This document shows positions 8,156 to 15,149 of a stretch of 19,529 nt of DNA, piece after piece. The position numbers and the translations under genes are program-made. Under the pieces are notes generated by a model. The model was not told where the DNA came from. It saw nothing but the letters and a program-made list of their open reading frames with translations, and ran no database searches. This stretch comes from an uncultured Oscillospiraceae bacterium. GTDB lineage: Bacteria > Bacillota > Clostridia > Oscillospirales > Ruminococcaceae. The stretch's first letter is position 1. The number at the start of each line of letters is the position of its first letter. The stretch is from positions 1 through 19,529 of the forward strand of contig CAKSEO010000045.1 of NCBI GenBank assembly GCA_934446565.1, in the 5' to 3' direction.

Positions 8156-9187
8156 TTATCGTTTCAGATGTTTTACAATCTCATCTGCGATATCCGTGCG
8201 GCACTCGTCAATTATTCCGAAATCCTTTTCCTTGTAGTTCCACGCAGCACGGCCGAAACCAAATTTGTCGAATACGGCATGGATATCGTCATACCAGCGG
8301 AGCAAGTCAACGCCGCCCACCCTGTCGATAACACCATATTCTCCACAGTACACCGGGACGTTCATTTTCCTGCCGACATCAGCGGCGACCTGCATTTCCG
8401 CTTCCATGAAACGGCGGTCTACGATATCCACGGGGTAATTTTCGTAAGCCTGCGCGAGGTCGGGACCGATGAATTTGAGGGACTTTTCATAGTATTCCTT
8501 TGTTGGACCGGGGTAGCTTATCTCGCATTCGTCCGTCATTTTATCTATCCAGTACGCTTTCTGATGAGTGAACACCAGCGGATTGTAGTAGTGGAAGTTG
8601 AACACGATATGCTCGTCGCACGGCTTGTCAAGCAGCGTCAGACCGAAAATACCGTTCTGATAAATGCCGCCTATGAGCACGAAATTTTCCGGAGCGAACC
8701 TGCGTATCTCGGTTATCGTGCGCGCTGCGATGCGGTTCCATATCTCCGCAAAACGGCGCTCGGTTATCTCGTTGAGCAGCTCGAATGCAACGTCGTTACG
8801 ATTGCCAAAGCACTTTGCAATGCGGCTCCAGAGGTTCACGAAAATATCCTGATAGCGCTGATTCTCAAAGAATCCGGATTCCTGTTCGCCCTTGTCGAAT
8901 GAAAATCCCATAGTCTTGTGCAGGTCGAGAATTATATTAAGTCCGTGCGCCTTGCACCAGTCCGCACAGCGCTCCAGAAGCTTCAGTCCGCTTTCCAGAA
9001 CGTCGCCGTTTTCGTCAAGAATTATGTTGTAGTCAAACGGCAGACGCACATGGTCGCAGCCCCACGAAGCTATTCTGGCGATATCCGCTTCGGTGATGAA
9101 GCTCTCTATATGCTCCTTTTCGTAGCCGCACTGGGAGAGCCAGCCGCCGAGGTCAACGCCGTTCCTGTATCCCTTGAATTCGTTCAT
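8156..9187 (-). CDS. GH5-family glycoside hydrolase, cytosolic
   Basis: A retaining beta-glycanase of the GH5 clan-A barrel, 343 residues, with no signal peptide, so it acts in the cytoplasm on imported oligosaccharides. Family positions seen are R48 in DHVRLPFD, H90 in LDLH, the acid/base glutamate E140 in FELLNE, H199 in FNFHYYNP, the nucleophile E283 in YCGEYGV, and a late tryptophan at 316. The start ATG at 9187 lies two bases after the GH16 stop, and its AGGAGG ribosome site overlaps the end of the GH16 gene, so the pair is coupled. The likely substrate is a beta-glucan or gluco-oligosaccharide fragment; GH5 subfamily and specificity cannot be read from the sequence alone. Confidence 0.88.
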   Translation of the reverse strand: MNEFKGYRNGVDLGGWLSQCGYEKEHIESFITEADIARIASWGCDHVRLPFDYNIILDENGDVLESGLKLLERCADWCKAHGLNIILDLHKTMGFSFDKGEQESGFFENQRYQDIFVNLWSRIAKCFGNRNDVAFELLNEITERRFAEIWNRIAARTITEIRRFAPENFVLIGGIYQNGIFGLTLLDKPCDEHIVFNFHYYNPLVFTHQKAYWIDKMTDECEISYPGPTKEYYEKSLKFIGPDLAQAYENYPVDIVDRRFMEAEMQVAADVGRKMNVPVYCGEYGVIDRVGGVDLLRWYDDIHAVFDKFGFGRAAWNYKEKDFGIIDECRTDIADEIVKHLKR

Positions 9188-9189
9188 TT

Positions 9190-9999
9190 TCAGCCCTCCT
9201 CTGCCGCAGTGAAATCAACGGACTTATATTCTGCGGTAAGCGGAACTGTGCCGTCAAACGCGTTCAGCCAGCCGTCAACGCCTGTTCCCGGCCATACGTT
9301 CATCATTATCTTTCCGGGAGTTGAGGGGATACTCTCGGTCGCCGTGTAGACCGCTTCACCGTCAACGTACCATGTGATACTGTCCGCCTGCCAGTCGAAA
9401 CCGTAGGTGTGGAACTCCTCGGAAGCGTCAAAGCCGAGGTCGTACAGGAACTCGTGGTTTCCCTTGCTGTCGGTGAAGTAGTTGAACTGCACCTTTGTTG
9501 TGTCCTTGCCGAGGAACTCAATGTCTATCTCGTCCCACGGGTTGTTGTCGGAGGGTCCCGTATAGGTGAAGAACGAGCTTACTACGCCGTCGTTCTTTAT
9601 AGGCTTCATAACGACTTCGTACATACCGTAGCCGTAAAAATCCCGGGAGCGGAACTCCGCGCCGGAATAGGGCGGTTTGTCCAGCAGGTCCTTATCAATT
9701 GTGAGCTTCATTGAGCCGTCGGAAATACTGCCGTTGCTCTTGCGCCATGTGCAGTTGAACATCGAGCCGTTCGACCAGCCGTCCGAAAATTCGAACTTCT
9801 CGCTTACATCATCGTAGGTCCCGGTGAGGTCCGCGAGAACGCTGCTTTCAGCCGTGGATTCAGTTGTTTCTGCCACGGAAGCTGTCACCTCCGAAGTCTG
9901 CGATGCTTTCTCTGCGGAGGAAGCGCCGTTATCTGCGGAACAGCCGCAGAGTGCGACAGTTCCTGCGATGAGCATAATGCTGATAATGTGTTTTTTCAT
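9190..9999 (-). CDS. GH16-family beta-glucanase lipoprotein
   Basis: A surface lipoprotein of 269 residues. The N terminus [10 protein letters not shown] is followed by a hydrophobic stretch and a lipobox with Cys20 (ALCGC), then a Ser/Thr/Glu-rich spacer to about residue 55. The catalytic domain (about 60-265) carries the GH16 signature WDEIDIEF, with nucleophile E157, D159 and acid/base E161. The family includes lichenases and laminarinases, which cut mixed-linkage or beta-1,3-glucans. Its coupling to a cytosolic GH5 suggests surface cutting followed by internal processing. AAAGGA lies 12 bases before the start. The 112 bases between this gene and the regulator upstream contain AT-rich stretches, but I could not fix a convincing promoter there. 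Confidence 0.9.
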   Translation of the reverse strand: MKKHIISIMLIAGTVALCGCSADNGASSAEKASQTSEVTASVAETTESTAESSVLADLTGTYDDVSEKFEFSDGWSNGSMFNCTWRKSNGSISDGSMKLTIDKDLLDKPPYSGAEFRSRDFYGYGMYEVVMKPIKNDGVVSSFFTYTGPSDNNPWDEIDIEFLGKDTTKVQFNYFTDSKGNHEFLYDLGFDASEEFHTYGFDWQADSITWYVDGEAVYTATESIPSTPGKIMMNVWPGTGVDGWLNAFDGTVPLTAEYKSVDFTAAEEG

Positions 10000-10111
10000 A
10001 ATATATCACGTTCCTTTCTGGGGTCTGGGAGTTCTGCCTTGTATCATGATTTTAGCATAAAATCCCGCGCGATTATATTACGATACGCATAAAAATATCA
10101 CGTTTTTAGTT

Positions 10112-10873
10112 TTATTTTATTTCCACGCCGGCCTTCATTCCGGAGGACGAATGGTAGTACTTTTCGCGGTACTGTTTCGGGGTAAGTCCGGTCTCCTCGC
10201 GGAATTTCTGGATAAAATGGCTGTGGGAGCTGAACGCCAGGAAATTCCCGACGTCCACAGCTTCATACCGGGAATATTTCAGCATCTGGCAGGCGGCGTC
10301 TATCTTTTTCTTCAAAATGTACCGATTGAGCGTAAGCCCGGTTTCCGTGCGGAACAGCTTCGAAAGGTACTGCACCGAAAGCCCGAGTTCCTCCGCGATA
10401 TCGCTCACCATCAGCTTTTCGTGCAGGTGGTCGTAAACGTACTCCATGCATTTCGTGACCTGATAGCAGTAGCTGCTGCCGTTTTTCAGCTTCGCCATTC
10501 GCTCTGTGAAATCCGTGATAAGTTCGGAGTGTATCGCGTTTATCTCCTCTGCGGAAGCCGCAAGGTCCGCTTTCCTTATGTAGAGGTCGCTGAGGTTGTA
10601 GGCGGTCTCGCGCTCCATTCCGCCCTCAACGCAGAAACGCGTGATGAACGACACCGTTATCACAAGGTGGTATTTCAGATTACGCAGGCGGTCGGTGGAA
10701 AGCACGCCGGAACCCTCCCCTCCAAGCGGCGTGGAAAGCGTTCTTGCGGCGTCCATATCGCCGCGCTTGACAGCCTCGTAGAAACGCATTTCGTTCTCTA
10801 CCGGGGTGTGGGTCATGGAGTTTTCACGCATTTCAAACTCTATGCGCGACAGTTCTTTGTGTAGTTCGCTCAT
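10112..10873 (-). CDS. AraC-family transcriptional regulator
   Basis: A 253-residue DNA-binding protein. The C-terminal AraC/XylS domain (about 137-240) has two helix-turn-helix units: 155-176 (VSDIAEELGLSVQYLSKLFR) and about 205-226, with the family tail SHSHFIQKFREETGLTPKQYR. The N-terminal 130 residues look mainly helical and are not the cupin of E. coli AraC; this kind of sensor is common in Firmicute regulators of sugar use. ATG 10873 follows AAGGAG. A strong promoter lies upstream (10916-10944). It is on the same strand as the GH16 and GH5 genes, 112 bases ahead of them, and divergent from the surface-protein operon; either may be its target (inference). Confidence 0.92.
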   Translation of the reverse strand: MSELHKELSRIEFEMRENSMTHTPVENEMRFYEAVKRGDMDAARTLSTPLGGEGSGVLSTDRLRNLKYHLVITVSFITRFCVEGGMERETAYNLSDLYIRKADLAASAEEINAIHSELITDFTERMAKLKNGSSYCYQVTKCMEYVYDHLHEKLMVSDIAEELGLSVQYLSKLFRTETGLTLNRYILKKKIDAACQMLKYSRYEAVDVGNFLAFSSHSHFIQKFREETGLTPKQYREKYYHSSSGMKAGVEIK

Positions 10874-10915
10874 TGCATTTTCTCCTTTTTTTTATAAGGA
10901 AGTATCATTGAATAT

Positions 10916-10944
10916 ATTATACAAAAAAATCTCACGTCCGTCAA
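10916..10944 (-). promoter_or_regulatory. Promoter of the AraC-type regulator gene
   Basis: On the minus strand TTGACG (10944-10939) and TATAAT (10921-10916) are separated by exactly 17 bases, close to the vegetative consensus. The -35 box overlaps one arm of an inverted repeat CGTCA (10939-10943) and TGACG (10960-10964), which could be an operator; that part is speculative. Confidence 0.8.
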
Positions 10945-11005
10945 GCATTTCGGATAAACTGACGATACAAATGTTAAATATCTGATATAACGCAAGTTAA
11001 GTAAA

Positions 11006-11014
11006 TGCTATAAT
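11006..11014 (+). promoter_or_regulatory. Extended -10 promoter of the surface-protein operon
   Basis: TGC followed by TATAAT at 11009-11014 gives an extended -10 element; no good -35 box is present at the right distance, which fits an extended -10 or activator-dependent promoter. Transcription would begin near 11021, giving a leader of about 75 bases. The AraC-type gene diverges from the same region, so it may regulate this operon. Confidence 0.65.
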
Positions 11015-11094
11015 ATAGACAACAAAGGGACAGACAGCCGATAACATCACGACAGTCTGCACAACAAAAACGCAATCTGAAAGGAAGAATCACC

Positions 11095-11766
11095 ATGAAA
11101 AAGTTTATCTCCGTTATTACCGCTGCTGCCGCAGTCGCAGCAATCTCCGCTACCGCAGGCGCTTACTCCATCAATAAGGATCTCGGCTTCGGCTGGAGCA
11201 CCAGCGCGACAATTGGCGCCGAGGAGTTTGCAGACGTTACTCCCGACACCACAGTCACCATCACCTATAACGTAAACGAGAGCCTCGCCGACATGGACGG
11301 TCAGAATTACTGGTGCATCAAGCCCATGGTGAACGATGCCGGCTGGCCTTTCATCAGCACGCTGAACGGCGCAGTTCTTTCCGAGGGCGGCGACAGCTAC
11401 ACGCTCGAGATGGACAGTGATTCAATGAGCTTCACTATCCCGGCTGACCAGCTCGAGCTTCTCCAGAATGCGGGCATGGCGATTATGGGTCACGGCATAG
11501 AACTGCTTGAAATGACATTTTCTGACGAGCCTGCCGCTGCTCCGGCAGAGAGTGCTGAAACTCCTGTCGAGGACGAAACTCCCGCCGAGGATTCCGCAGC
11601 TGCTGAAACTCCCGCAGAAACCACCGCTCCCGCAGAAACCACCGCTCCCGCAGAAACCACCGCTCCCGCAAAGGGCAATCCTGACACCGGAGTTTCCGGA
11701 ATTGCAGCAGTAGCAGGCGCAGCAGTTATTGCAGCCGGCATACTTTTCGCGACCAGAAGAAAGTAA
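11095..11766 (+). CDS. Cell-wall-anchored surface protein with NPDTG motif
   Basis: A 223-residue secreted protein. Residues 1-23 are a signal peptide ending near ATAGA. About 24-145 is a beta-rich domain of unknown family with several aromatic residues (FGWS, NYWCIKP, GWPF) that could form a sugar-binding face; a carbohydrate-binding role is inference only. About 146-195 is a Pro/Glu/Thr/Ala linker with an 18-bp unit repeated three times. The C terminus has NPDTG, a hydrophobic helix and the basic tail RRK, the order of a sortase sorting signal. ATG 11095 follows AAGGAAG. The next gene starts 26 bases after its stop, without a terminator between, so they are likely co-transcribed. Confidence 0.8.
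   Translation: MKKFISVITAAAAVAAISATAGAYSINKDLGFGWSTSATIGAEEFADVTPDTTVTITYNVNESLADMDGQNYWCIKPMVNDAGWPFISTLNGAVLSEGGDSYTLEMDSDSMSFTIPADQLELLQNAGMAIMGHGIELLEMTFSDEPAAAPAESAETPVEDETPAEDSAAAETPAETTAPAETTAPAETTAPAKGNPDTGVSGIAAVAGAAVIAAGILFATRRK
11611..11664 (+). repeat. Three tandem 18-bp units in the linker
   Basis: CCCGCAGAAACCACCGCT occurs three times without change at 11611-11628, 11629-11646 and 11647-11664, then a partial CCCGCA. It encodes a repeated PAETTA linker unit. Perfect identity suggests recent expansion and possible length variation between strains. Confidence 0.9.
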
Positions 11767-11792
11767 TTCCGTTTACGAAAGGAATGAGCAGA

Positions 11793-13220
11793 ATGAAAAA
11801 CATCACAAGAATCACAGCGGCGGCGCTTGCTATATGCTCTGTGCTTGCAGTTACGGGCTGCGACGAGCAGCAGGAGATAAGCAGCGCTCCGGCTTCCTCC
11901 AACACTCCGGCGCAGGCGACTACTGCGGCTACCACGGCAACCATGAACAAGGAGGACGCGGACAAAATCGCGGAAATCGACATCGGCGCTGAAAAGCTGG
12001 AAAACGGCGTTGTAAAGTTCCTGTCCTCATGGGATTTAAATCCCGCAGAGGGACAGCCGGTGGCTCCGGCGCTGGAGATGTTCCAGAGCCAGTTCGGTGG
12101 CAGGATAGAGTACGTCAACACTCCCTGGGACAGCCGCTACGACAAGCTCGCGGTGCTGGTGCAGGCGGATGATTCCCCGGATATGTTCAGTGCAGGCGAC
12201 ATGGACGTATTTCCCAAGGGCGCGATCAGTGGAATGTTCGACCCGCTTGATGATTATGTTGATTTCAGCAGCGAACTGTGGGCTCCCATGAGCGCGGTAA
12301 ACGAGCAGTTTGCATTCAACGGTAGCCACTATGTAGGCGCTATTGACGTAGAGGGCGACTGCGTGATGTTCTACAACAAGAACACTATCCGCGACAATTC
12401 CCTTGACGACCCGGCGGAGCTTCTCGCAGAGGGCAAGTGGACATGGGACGCGTTATGGGAAATGATGACGAAATTCTGCGATGTTGACGCTGAAAAATAC
12501 GCTACCGACGGCTGGTGGTTCGAGAGCGGATTTTCACAGACGACAGGCGTTCCTTATGTCGGCATGAGCGACGGAAAAATCGTGCAGAATCTCGACAACG
12601 CACTGATTGAAAAGGCGCAGACATTCATGCTGAACATGAACACGAACAATCTCCAGTTCCCTAAGGCGCAGTACAACTGGCAGGTTCAGCCGAAGCGCGT
12701 TGCAGACGGAAAGACCCTGTTCTATCCGGTAGGTCTGTACGCGATGTACCCCTATAATAACTATATTCAGGATTTCGCCGACAATCAGGCGGACGTAATG
12801 TTCGTCCCCATGCCGAAATGCACCGAAGCCGATGAGTATTACCTCCCCGCAAGAGTTTCCGGATTCTCCCTTGTAAAGGGTGCAAAGAACCCCGAGGGCG
12901 TAGCCGCTTATCTTAACTGCGCAATGGCTACCCGCGACAGCGAAGCGGCTGTCGAAATCGGAAAGCGACAGGCATTCGAGGAGTACAACTGGACGCAGGA
13001 GCAGTGGGATATGTACCGCCTTGTAAACCAGATGACCGCTGAGCACCCGGTAATCGAGATGTACAACGCCGTTACCTCCAACGTAGCCGACCTCGTCAAC
13101 AACCCGATGAAGGAAGCCTACAACAGCGGCGCAAGCTGGACGCAGACCCGCGAAACTATCCGCGCGGCAGTCCAGGCGGAGCTTGATTCAGCTAACGAAA
13201 AGCTCGCTGAAAAGAGCTGA
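11793..13220 (+). CDS. Extracellular solute-binding lipoprotein (family 1 type)
   Basis: A 475-residue lipoprotein that should capture a sugar or oligosaccharide for an ABC importer. The lipobox is LAVTGC with Cys23, followed by a Ser/Thr/Ala-rich tether to about residue 52. The rest reads as a type 1 binding protein of the MalE/UgpB class: VKFLSSWD early, then YDKLAVLVQADDSPDMF, MFYNKNTI, GKWTWDALWEMM and GFSLVKGAKNPEGVAAYL. The start is set at ATG 11793, nine bases after AAAGGA (11778-11783); the in-frame ATG at 11784 touches that site. No permease or ATPase of the CUT1 type is in the window, so its partners lie elsewhere. Its neighbour is the NPDTG surface protein. Confidence 0.88.
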   Translation: MKNITRITAAALAICSVLAVTGCDEQQEISSAPASSNTPAQATTAATTATMNKEDADKIAEIDIGAEKLENGVVKFLSSWDLNPAEGQPVAPALEMFQSQFGGRIEYVNTPWDSRYDKLAVLVQADDSPDMFSAGDMDVFPKGAISGMFDPLDDYVDFSSELWAPMSAVNEQFAFNGSHYVGAIDVEGDCVMFYNKNTIRDNSLDDPAELLAEGKWTWDALWEMMTKFCDVDAEKYATDGWWFESGFSQTTGVPYVGMSDGKIVQNLDNALIEKAQTFMLNMNTNNLQFPKAQYNWQVQPKRVADGKTLFYPVGLYAMYPYNNYIQDFADNQADVMFVPMPKCTEADEYYLPARVSGFSLVKGAKNPEGVAAYLNCAMATRDSEAAVEIGKRQAFEEYNWTQEQWDMYRLVNQMTAEHPVIEMYNAVTSNVADLVNNPMKEAYNSGASWTQTRETIRAAVQAELDSANEKLAEKS

Positions 13221-13247
13221 TGATCCAGCCATAACAAAATAGGTTCA

Positions 13248-13278
13248 GAATGAGTCCGGTTAAATGCCGGGCTCATTC
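13248..13278 (+). terminator. Hairpin after the solute-binding protein gene
   Basis: A 12-bp stem (13248-13259 with 13267-13278, one wobble pair) with a 7-base loop, 27 bases after the stop. The T tract is missing, so termination strength is uncertain; it may protect the mRNA end. Confidence 0.6.
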
Positions 13279-13293
13279 GCATCCTTATGGGAA

Positions 13294-13506
13294 CCGCAGC
13301 GTTTTCAGCCGCAGGCGGATAATGCGATTACTTGATGTATTTCAAGGTTTGACAACAAAGCAGATAATATGGTATACGCTGAATAAAGCGAAGCGTAACA
13401 AAATCAGACGCATGAGTCCCCATGTTTGAACTGGTCCGATTTTGTTTTATTCAGCGTTTCCCTTTGGCATAGAAATCTGCCGTGAATGAGTTTTTTAGAG
13501 GTTACC
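13294..13506 (+). repeat. Intergenic repeat, copy A, with palindromic insert
   Basis: This stretch matches 17443-17589 read on the other strand: shared blocks include GGATAATGCG, TTACTTG-TGTATTTCAAGGT, AGCGAAGCG, CATAGAAATCTGCCGTGAA and TTTTAGAGGT. Copy A is about 66 bases longer; the excess lies mainly between AGCGAAGCG and CGTTTCC and completes a long palindrome (CGCTGAATAAA near 13379 with TTTATTCAGCG near 13447-13457, plus inner arms ACAAAATC and GATTTTGT). No coding sequence is seen. Confidence 0.75.
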
Positions 13507-13516
13507 TGTTGCCATT

Positions 13517-14308
13517 TTATTCCATCAGCTTTTTCAGATACATCAATATCGCTTTTTCTCCGACTGTCTTTTCGACCGAAAAGCGCGTTTCAGATATATC
13601 GAACAGAAGGCAGCCGCAGTGTCCCTTAAAGGTCGGGAAACATACTATATGCAGATACTTGTCTATTTCCGGGCTGTAATCGACTATTTCCAGAGTCTCG
13701 CCATACAGCACGGAATGTTCGTAGCTGCGCAGCCATTTTGAATCCATGTTGGAGAAAATGCTTCCGAATGATTTCCCGATAAGCGCGTCCAGCGGGAATC
13801 CCTCCAGCCTGGCAAACGCCTCGTTTCCATAACGGAATATCCAATCAACTGCCTGACTTTCCTTGTTGAATATCATCTCAATGTCGGTGAACGCAATGGG
13901 AATATTGTCAAAGCATTTGTAGTGCTGATGGTATTCCTCTTTATCAGTGGGGTTATCGTTGTCAGCAAGCGAATCTATGATAAAATGCTGCTTCATATGG
14001 AATTTCTCCATTATCTCCCTGCGGTGCTGCGTGGCATATTCCAGGGATTCGCCATTTGACAGAACAATGAGCTTGCCCACGCTGTGAATAGCCATCGCAG
14101 AAACAAGACAGCCCCGGTTTATTCTTATAAAATCTGCGCTGAGCGTATCCTTGAGCTCGGCAAATGTCATACGCGTCTTGAGTACGCTTCCGTCAGAAAT
14201 GTGGATAAATGCGTCCTGCTTCTTCATAGAAACATACAATATACTGCTTTCGGGTATGTCGTAATGCTTTCGGTCGGATATGAACGAGATGTTTTTTTCA
14301 GTGTTCAT
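13517..14308 (-). CDS. LytTR-PAS regulator
   Basis: A 263-residue predicted cytoplasmic regulator. Residues 1-105 form a LytTR DNA-binding domain: SSILYVSMKKQDAFIHISDG, the family core FIRINRGCLVSAMAI (60-74), then a predicted last strand and helix. Residues about 130-240 form a PAS domain, best seen at IFRYGNEAFARLEGFPLDALIGKSF (157-181, in two parts around the core GNEAF). The order, DNA-binding domain first and sensor last, is the reverse of the usual response-regulator plan; there is no receiver domain, so the signal probably comes through PAS. ATG 14308 follows AAGGAG. A good promoter is at 14420-14448. Its target is unknown; the dockerin gene is a possible neighbour target. Confidence 0.83.
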   Translation of the reverse strand: MNTEKNISFISDRKHYDIPESSILYVSMKKQDAFIHISDGSVLKTRMTFAELKDTLSADFIRINRGCLVSAMAIHSVGKLIVLSNGESLEYATQHRREIMEKFHMKQHFIIDSLADNDNPTDKEEYHQHYKCFDNIPIAFTDIEMIFNKESQAVDWIFRYGNEAFARLEGFPLDALIGKSFGSIFSNMDSKWLRSYEHSVLYGETLEIVDYSPEIDKYLHIVCFPTFKGHCGCLLFDISETRFSVEKTVGEKAILMYLKKLME

Positions 14309-14419
14309 TCGCTGGCTCCTTTATTGTGTGATATTAACGATATGTCGATAGGCGCAAAGCCCTCATCACGAGCAATATATGTGAGGGAACTTCTGATGTA
14401 TATTAAACGCCACGAGTTT

Positions 14420-14448
14420 ATTATACCATTAATTCAGAAATATTGCAA
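14420..14448 (-). promoter_or_regulatory. Promoter of the LytTR-PAS gene
   Basis: On the minus strand TTGCAA (14448-14443) and TATAAT (14425-14420) are 17 bases apart. The predicted leader is about 105 bases and contains a possible small hairpin with CCCTCA and TGAGGG arms. The -35 box is only two bases from the T tract of the terminator of the gene upstream. Confidence 0.78.
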
Positions 14449-14450
14449 AC

Positions 14451-14490
14451 AAAAAACAGCCGGAACATATCATAAAATACATTCCGGCTG
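14451..14490 (-). terminator. Terminator of the dockerin gene
   Basis: On the minus strand CAGCCGGAA (14490-14482) pairs with TTCCGGCTG (14465-14457), then six T residues (14456-14451). It starts 12 bases after the stop at 14502. Confidence 0.9.
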
Positions 14491-14501
14491 CTGAATATCC
14501 A

Positions 14502-15149
14502 TCAGGATCTTATGATCCACTTGAGAATATCTGATGCGTCAATAGCATTTACAGCACCATCCATGTTGAAGTCGCCCATAAGAGGATTTGCCCCCTGGGA
14601 TATTCCAACGACGCATTTCAGCACAGCCGACGCGTCAAGGGCGTTCAGCACGCCGTCGTTATTGATATCGCCGGGCATATCGCTGAATTCGCACACCATG
14701 ACAACATACTCGCCTGCAGAATCAACACCCGGAATAGTCGCAGTGCCGTCTGCGCCGAGCTTTGCGCAGCCATGGAATACCAGCTTTCCGTTCGCCAGCT
14801 TGTATACGTTCGCAAACTGACCCGCGAACTCCTTACGGAAGCTGAGCTTCAGGTCTGCCGGGATTTTTGTGCCTGATACCTTGAGGTCAGCGCCAGATAC
14901 GCCGCGCAGGGCACTTCTGTCGGTGCCGCCCGGGATGGTCGAAAGATCTGCCGCAGTAACTGCGCTTATCTTAGCGCCGTCTGTCAGCCAGCTCTTTAAG
15001 CTGTCCGCAACGAACTCTATATGGAGTTTCTTTCCTGCGATAACTCTGATGACGTCAGACGGAACTTCATATGCGCCGTTGAGCATGATTTTTACCGTAC
15101 TGCCGTCCTGGCGCTTACCAAGTTCGACAGATATTTCCGCCCAGCTCAT
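14502..15149 (-). CDS. Dockerin-containing C-terminal part of split secreted protein
   Basis: A 215-residue frame with no signal peptide, so it is best read as the displaced C terminus of the gene at 15146-17227. Residues about 1-155 form a domain with the text DGAKISAVTAADLSTIPGG and LSFRKEFAGQFANVYKLANGKLVF, which I recall as a module before dockerins in Ruminococcus proteins. Residues 158-215 are a type I dockerin with two calcium-loop repeats: D161-N163-D165-V167-N169-D172 and D193-N195-D197-V199-N201-D204. It would bind a cohesin on a scaffoldin or the cell surface. The in-frame text upstream of ATG 15149 (SIDGKS) also reads as domain sequence, which supports a frameshift rather than a true start. 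Confidence 0.82.
   Translation of the reverse strand: MSWAEISVELGKRQDGSTVKIMLNGAYEVPSDVIRVIAGKKLHIEFVADSLKSWLTDGAKISAVTAADLSTIPGGTDRSALRGVSGADLKVSGTKIPADLKLSFRKEFAGQFANVYKLANGKLVFHGCAKLGADGTATIPGVDSAGEYVVMVCEFSDMPGDINNDGVLNALDASAVLKCVVGISQGANPLMGDFNMDGAVNAIDASDILKWIIRS

Noticed and set aside
8027..8902. 291-residue + strand reading frame
   Set aside because: It is antisense to the well supported GH5 gene and has no domain or ribosome site.
11611..11664. CRISPR-like direct repeats
   Set aside because: The 18-bp units are contiguous, in frame and encode a Pro/Thr linker; there are no spacers.
15146..15149. True translational coupling of two separate genes at ATGA
   Set aside because: The downstream product would be a dockerin without a signal peptide, which makes no sense outside the cell wall context; a frameshift in one gene is simpler.
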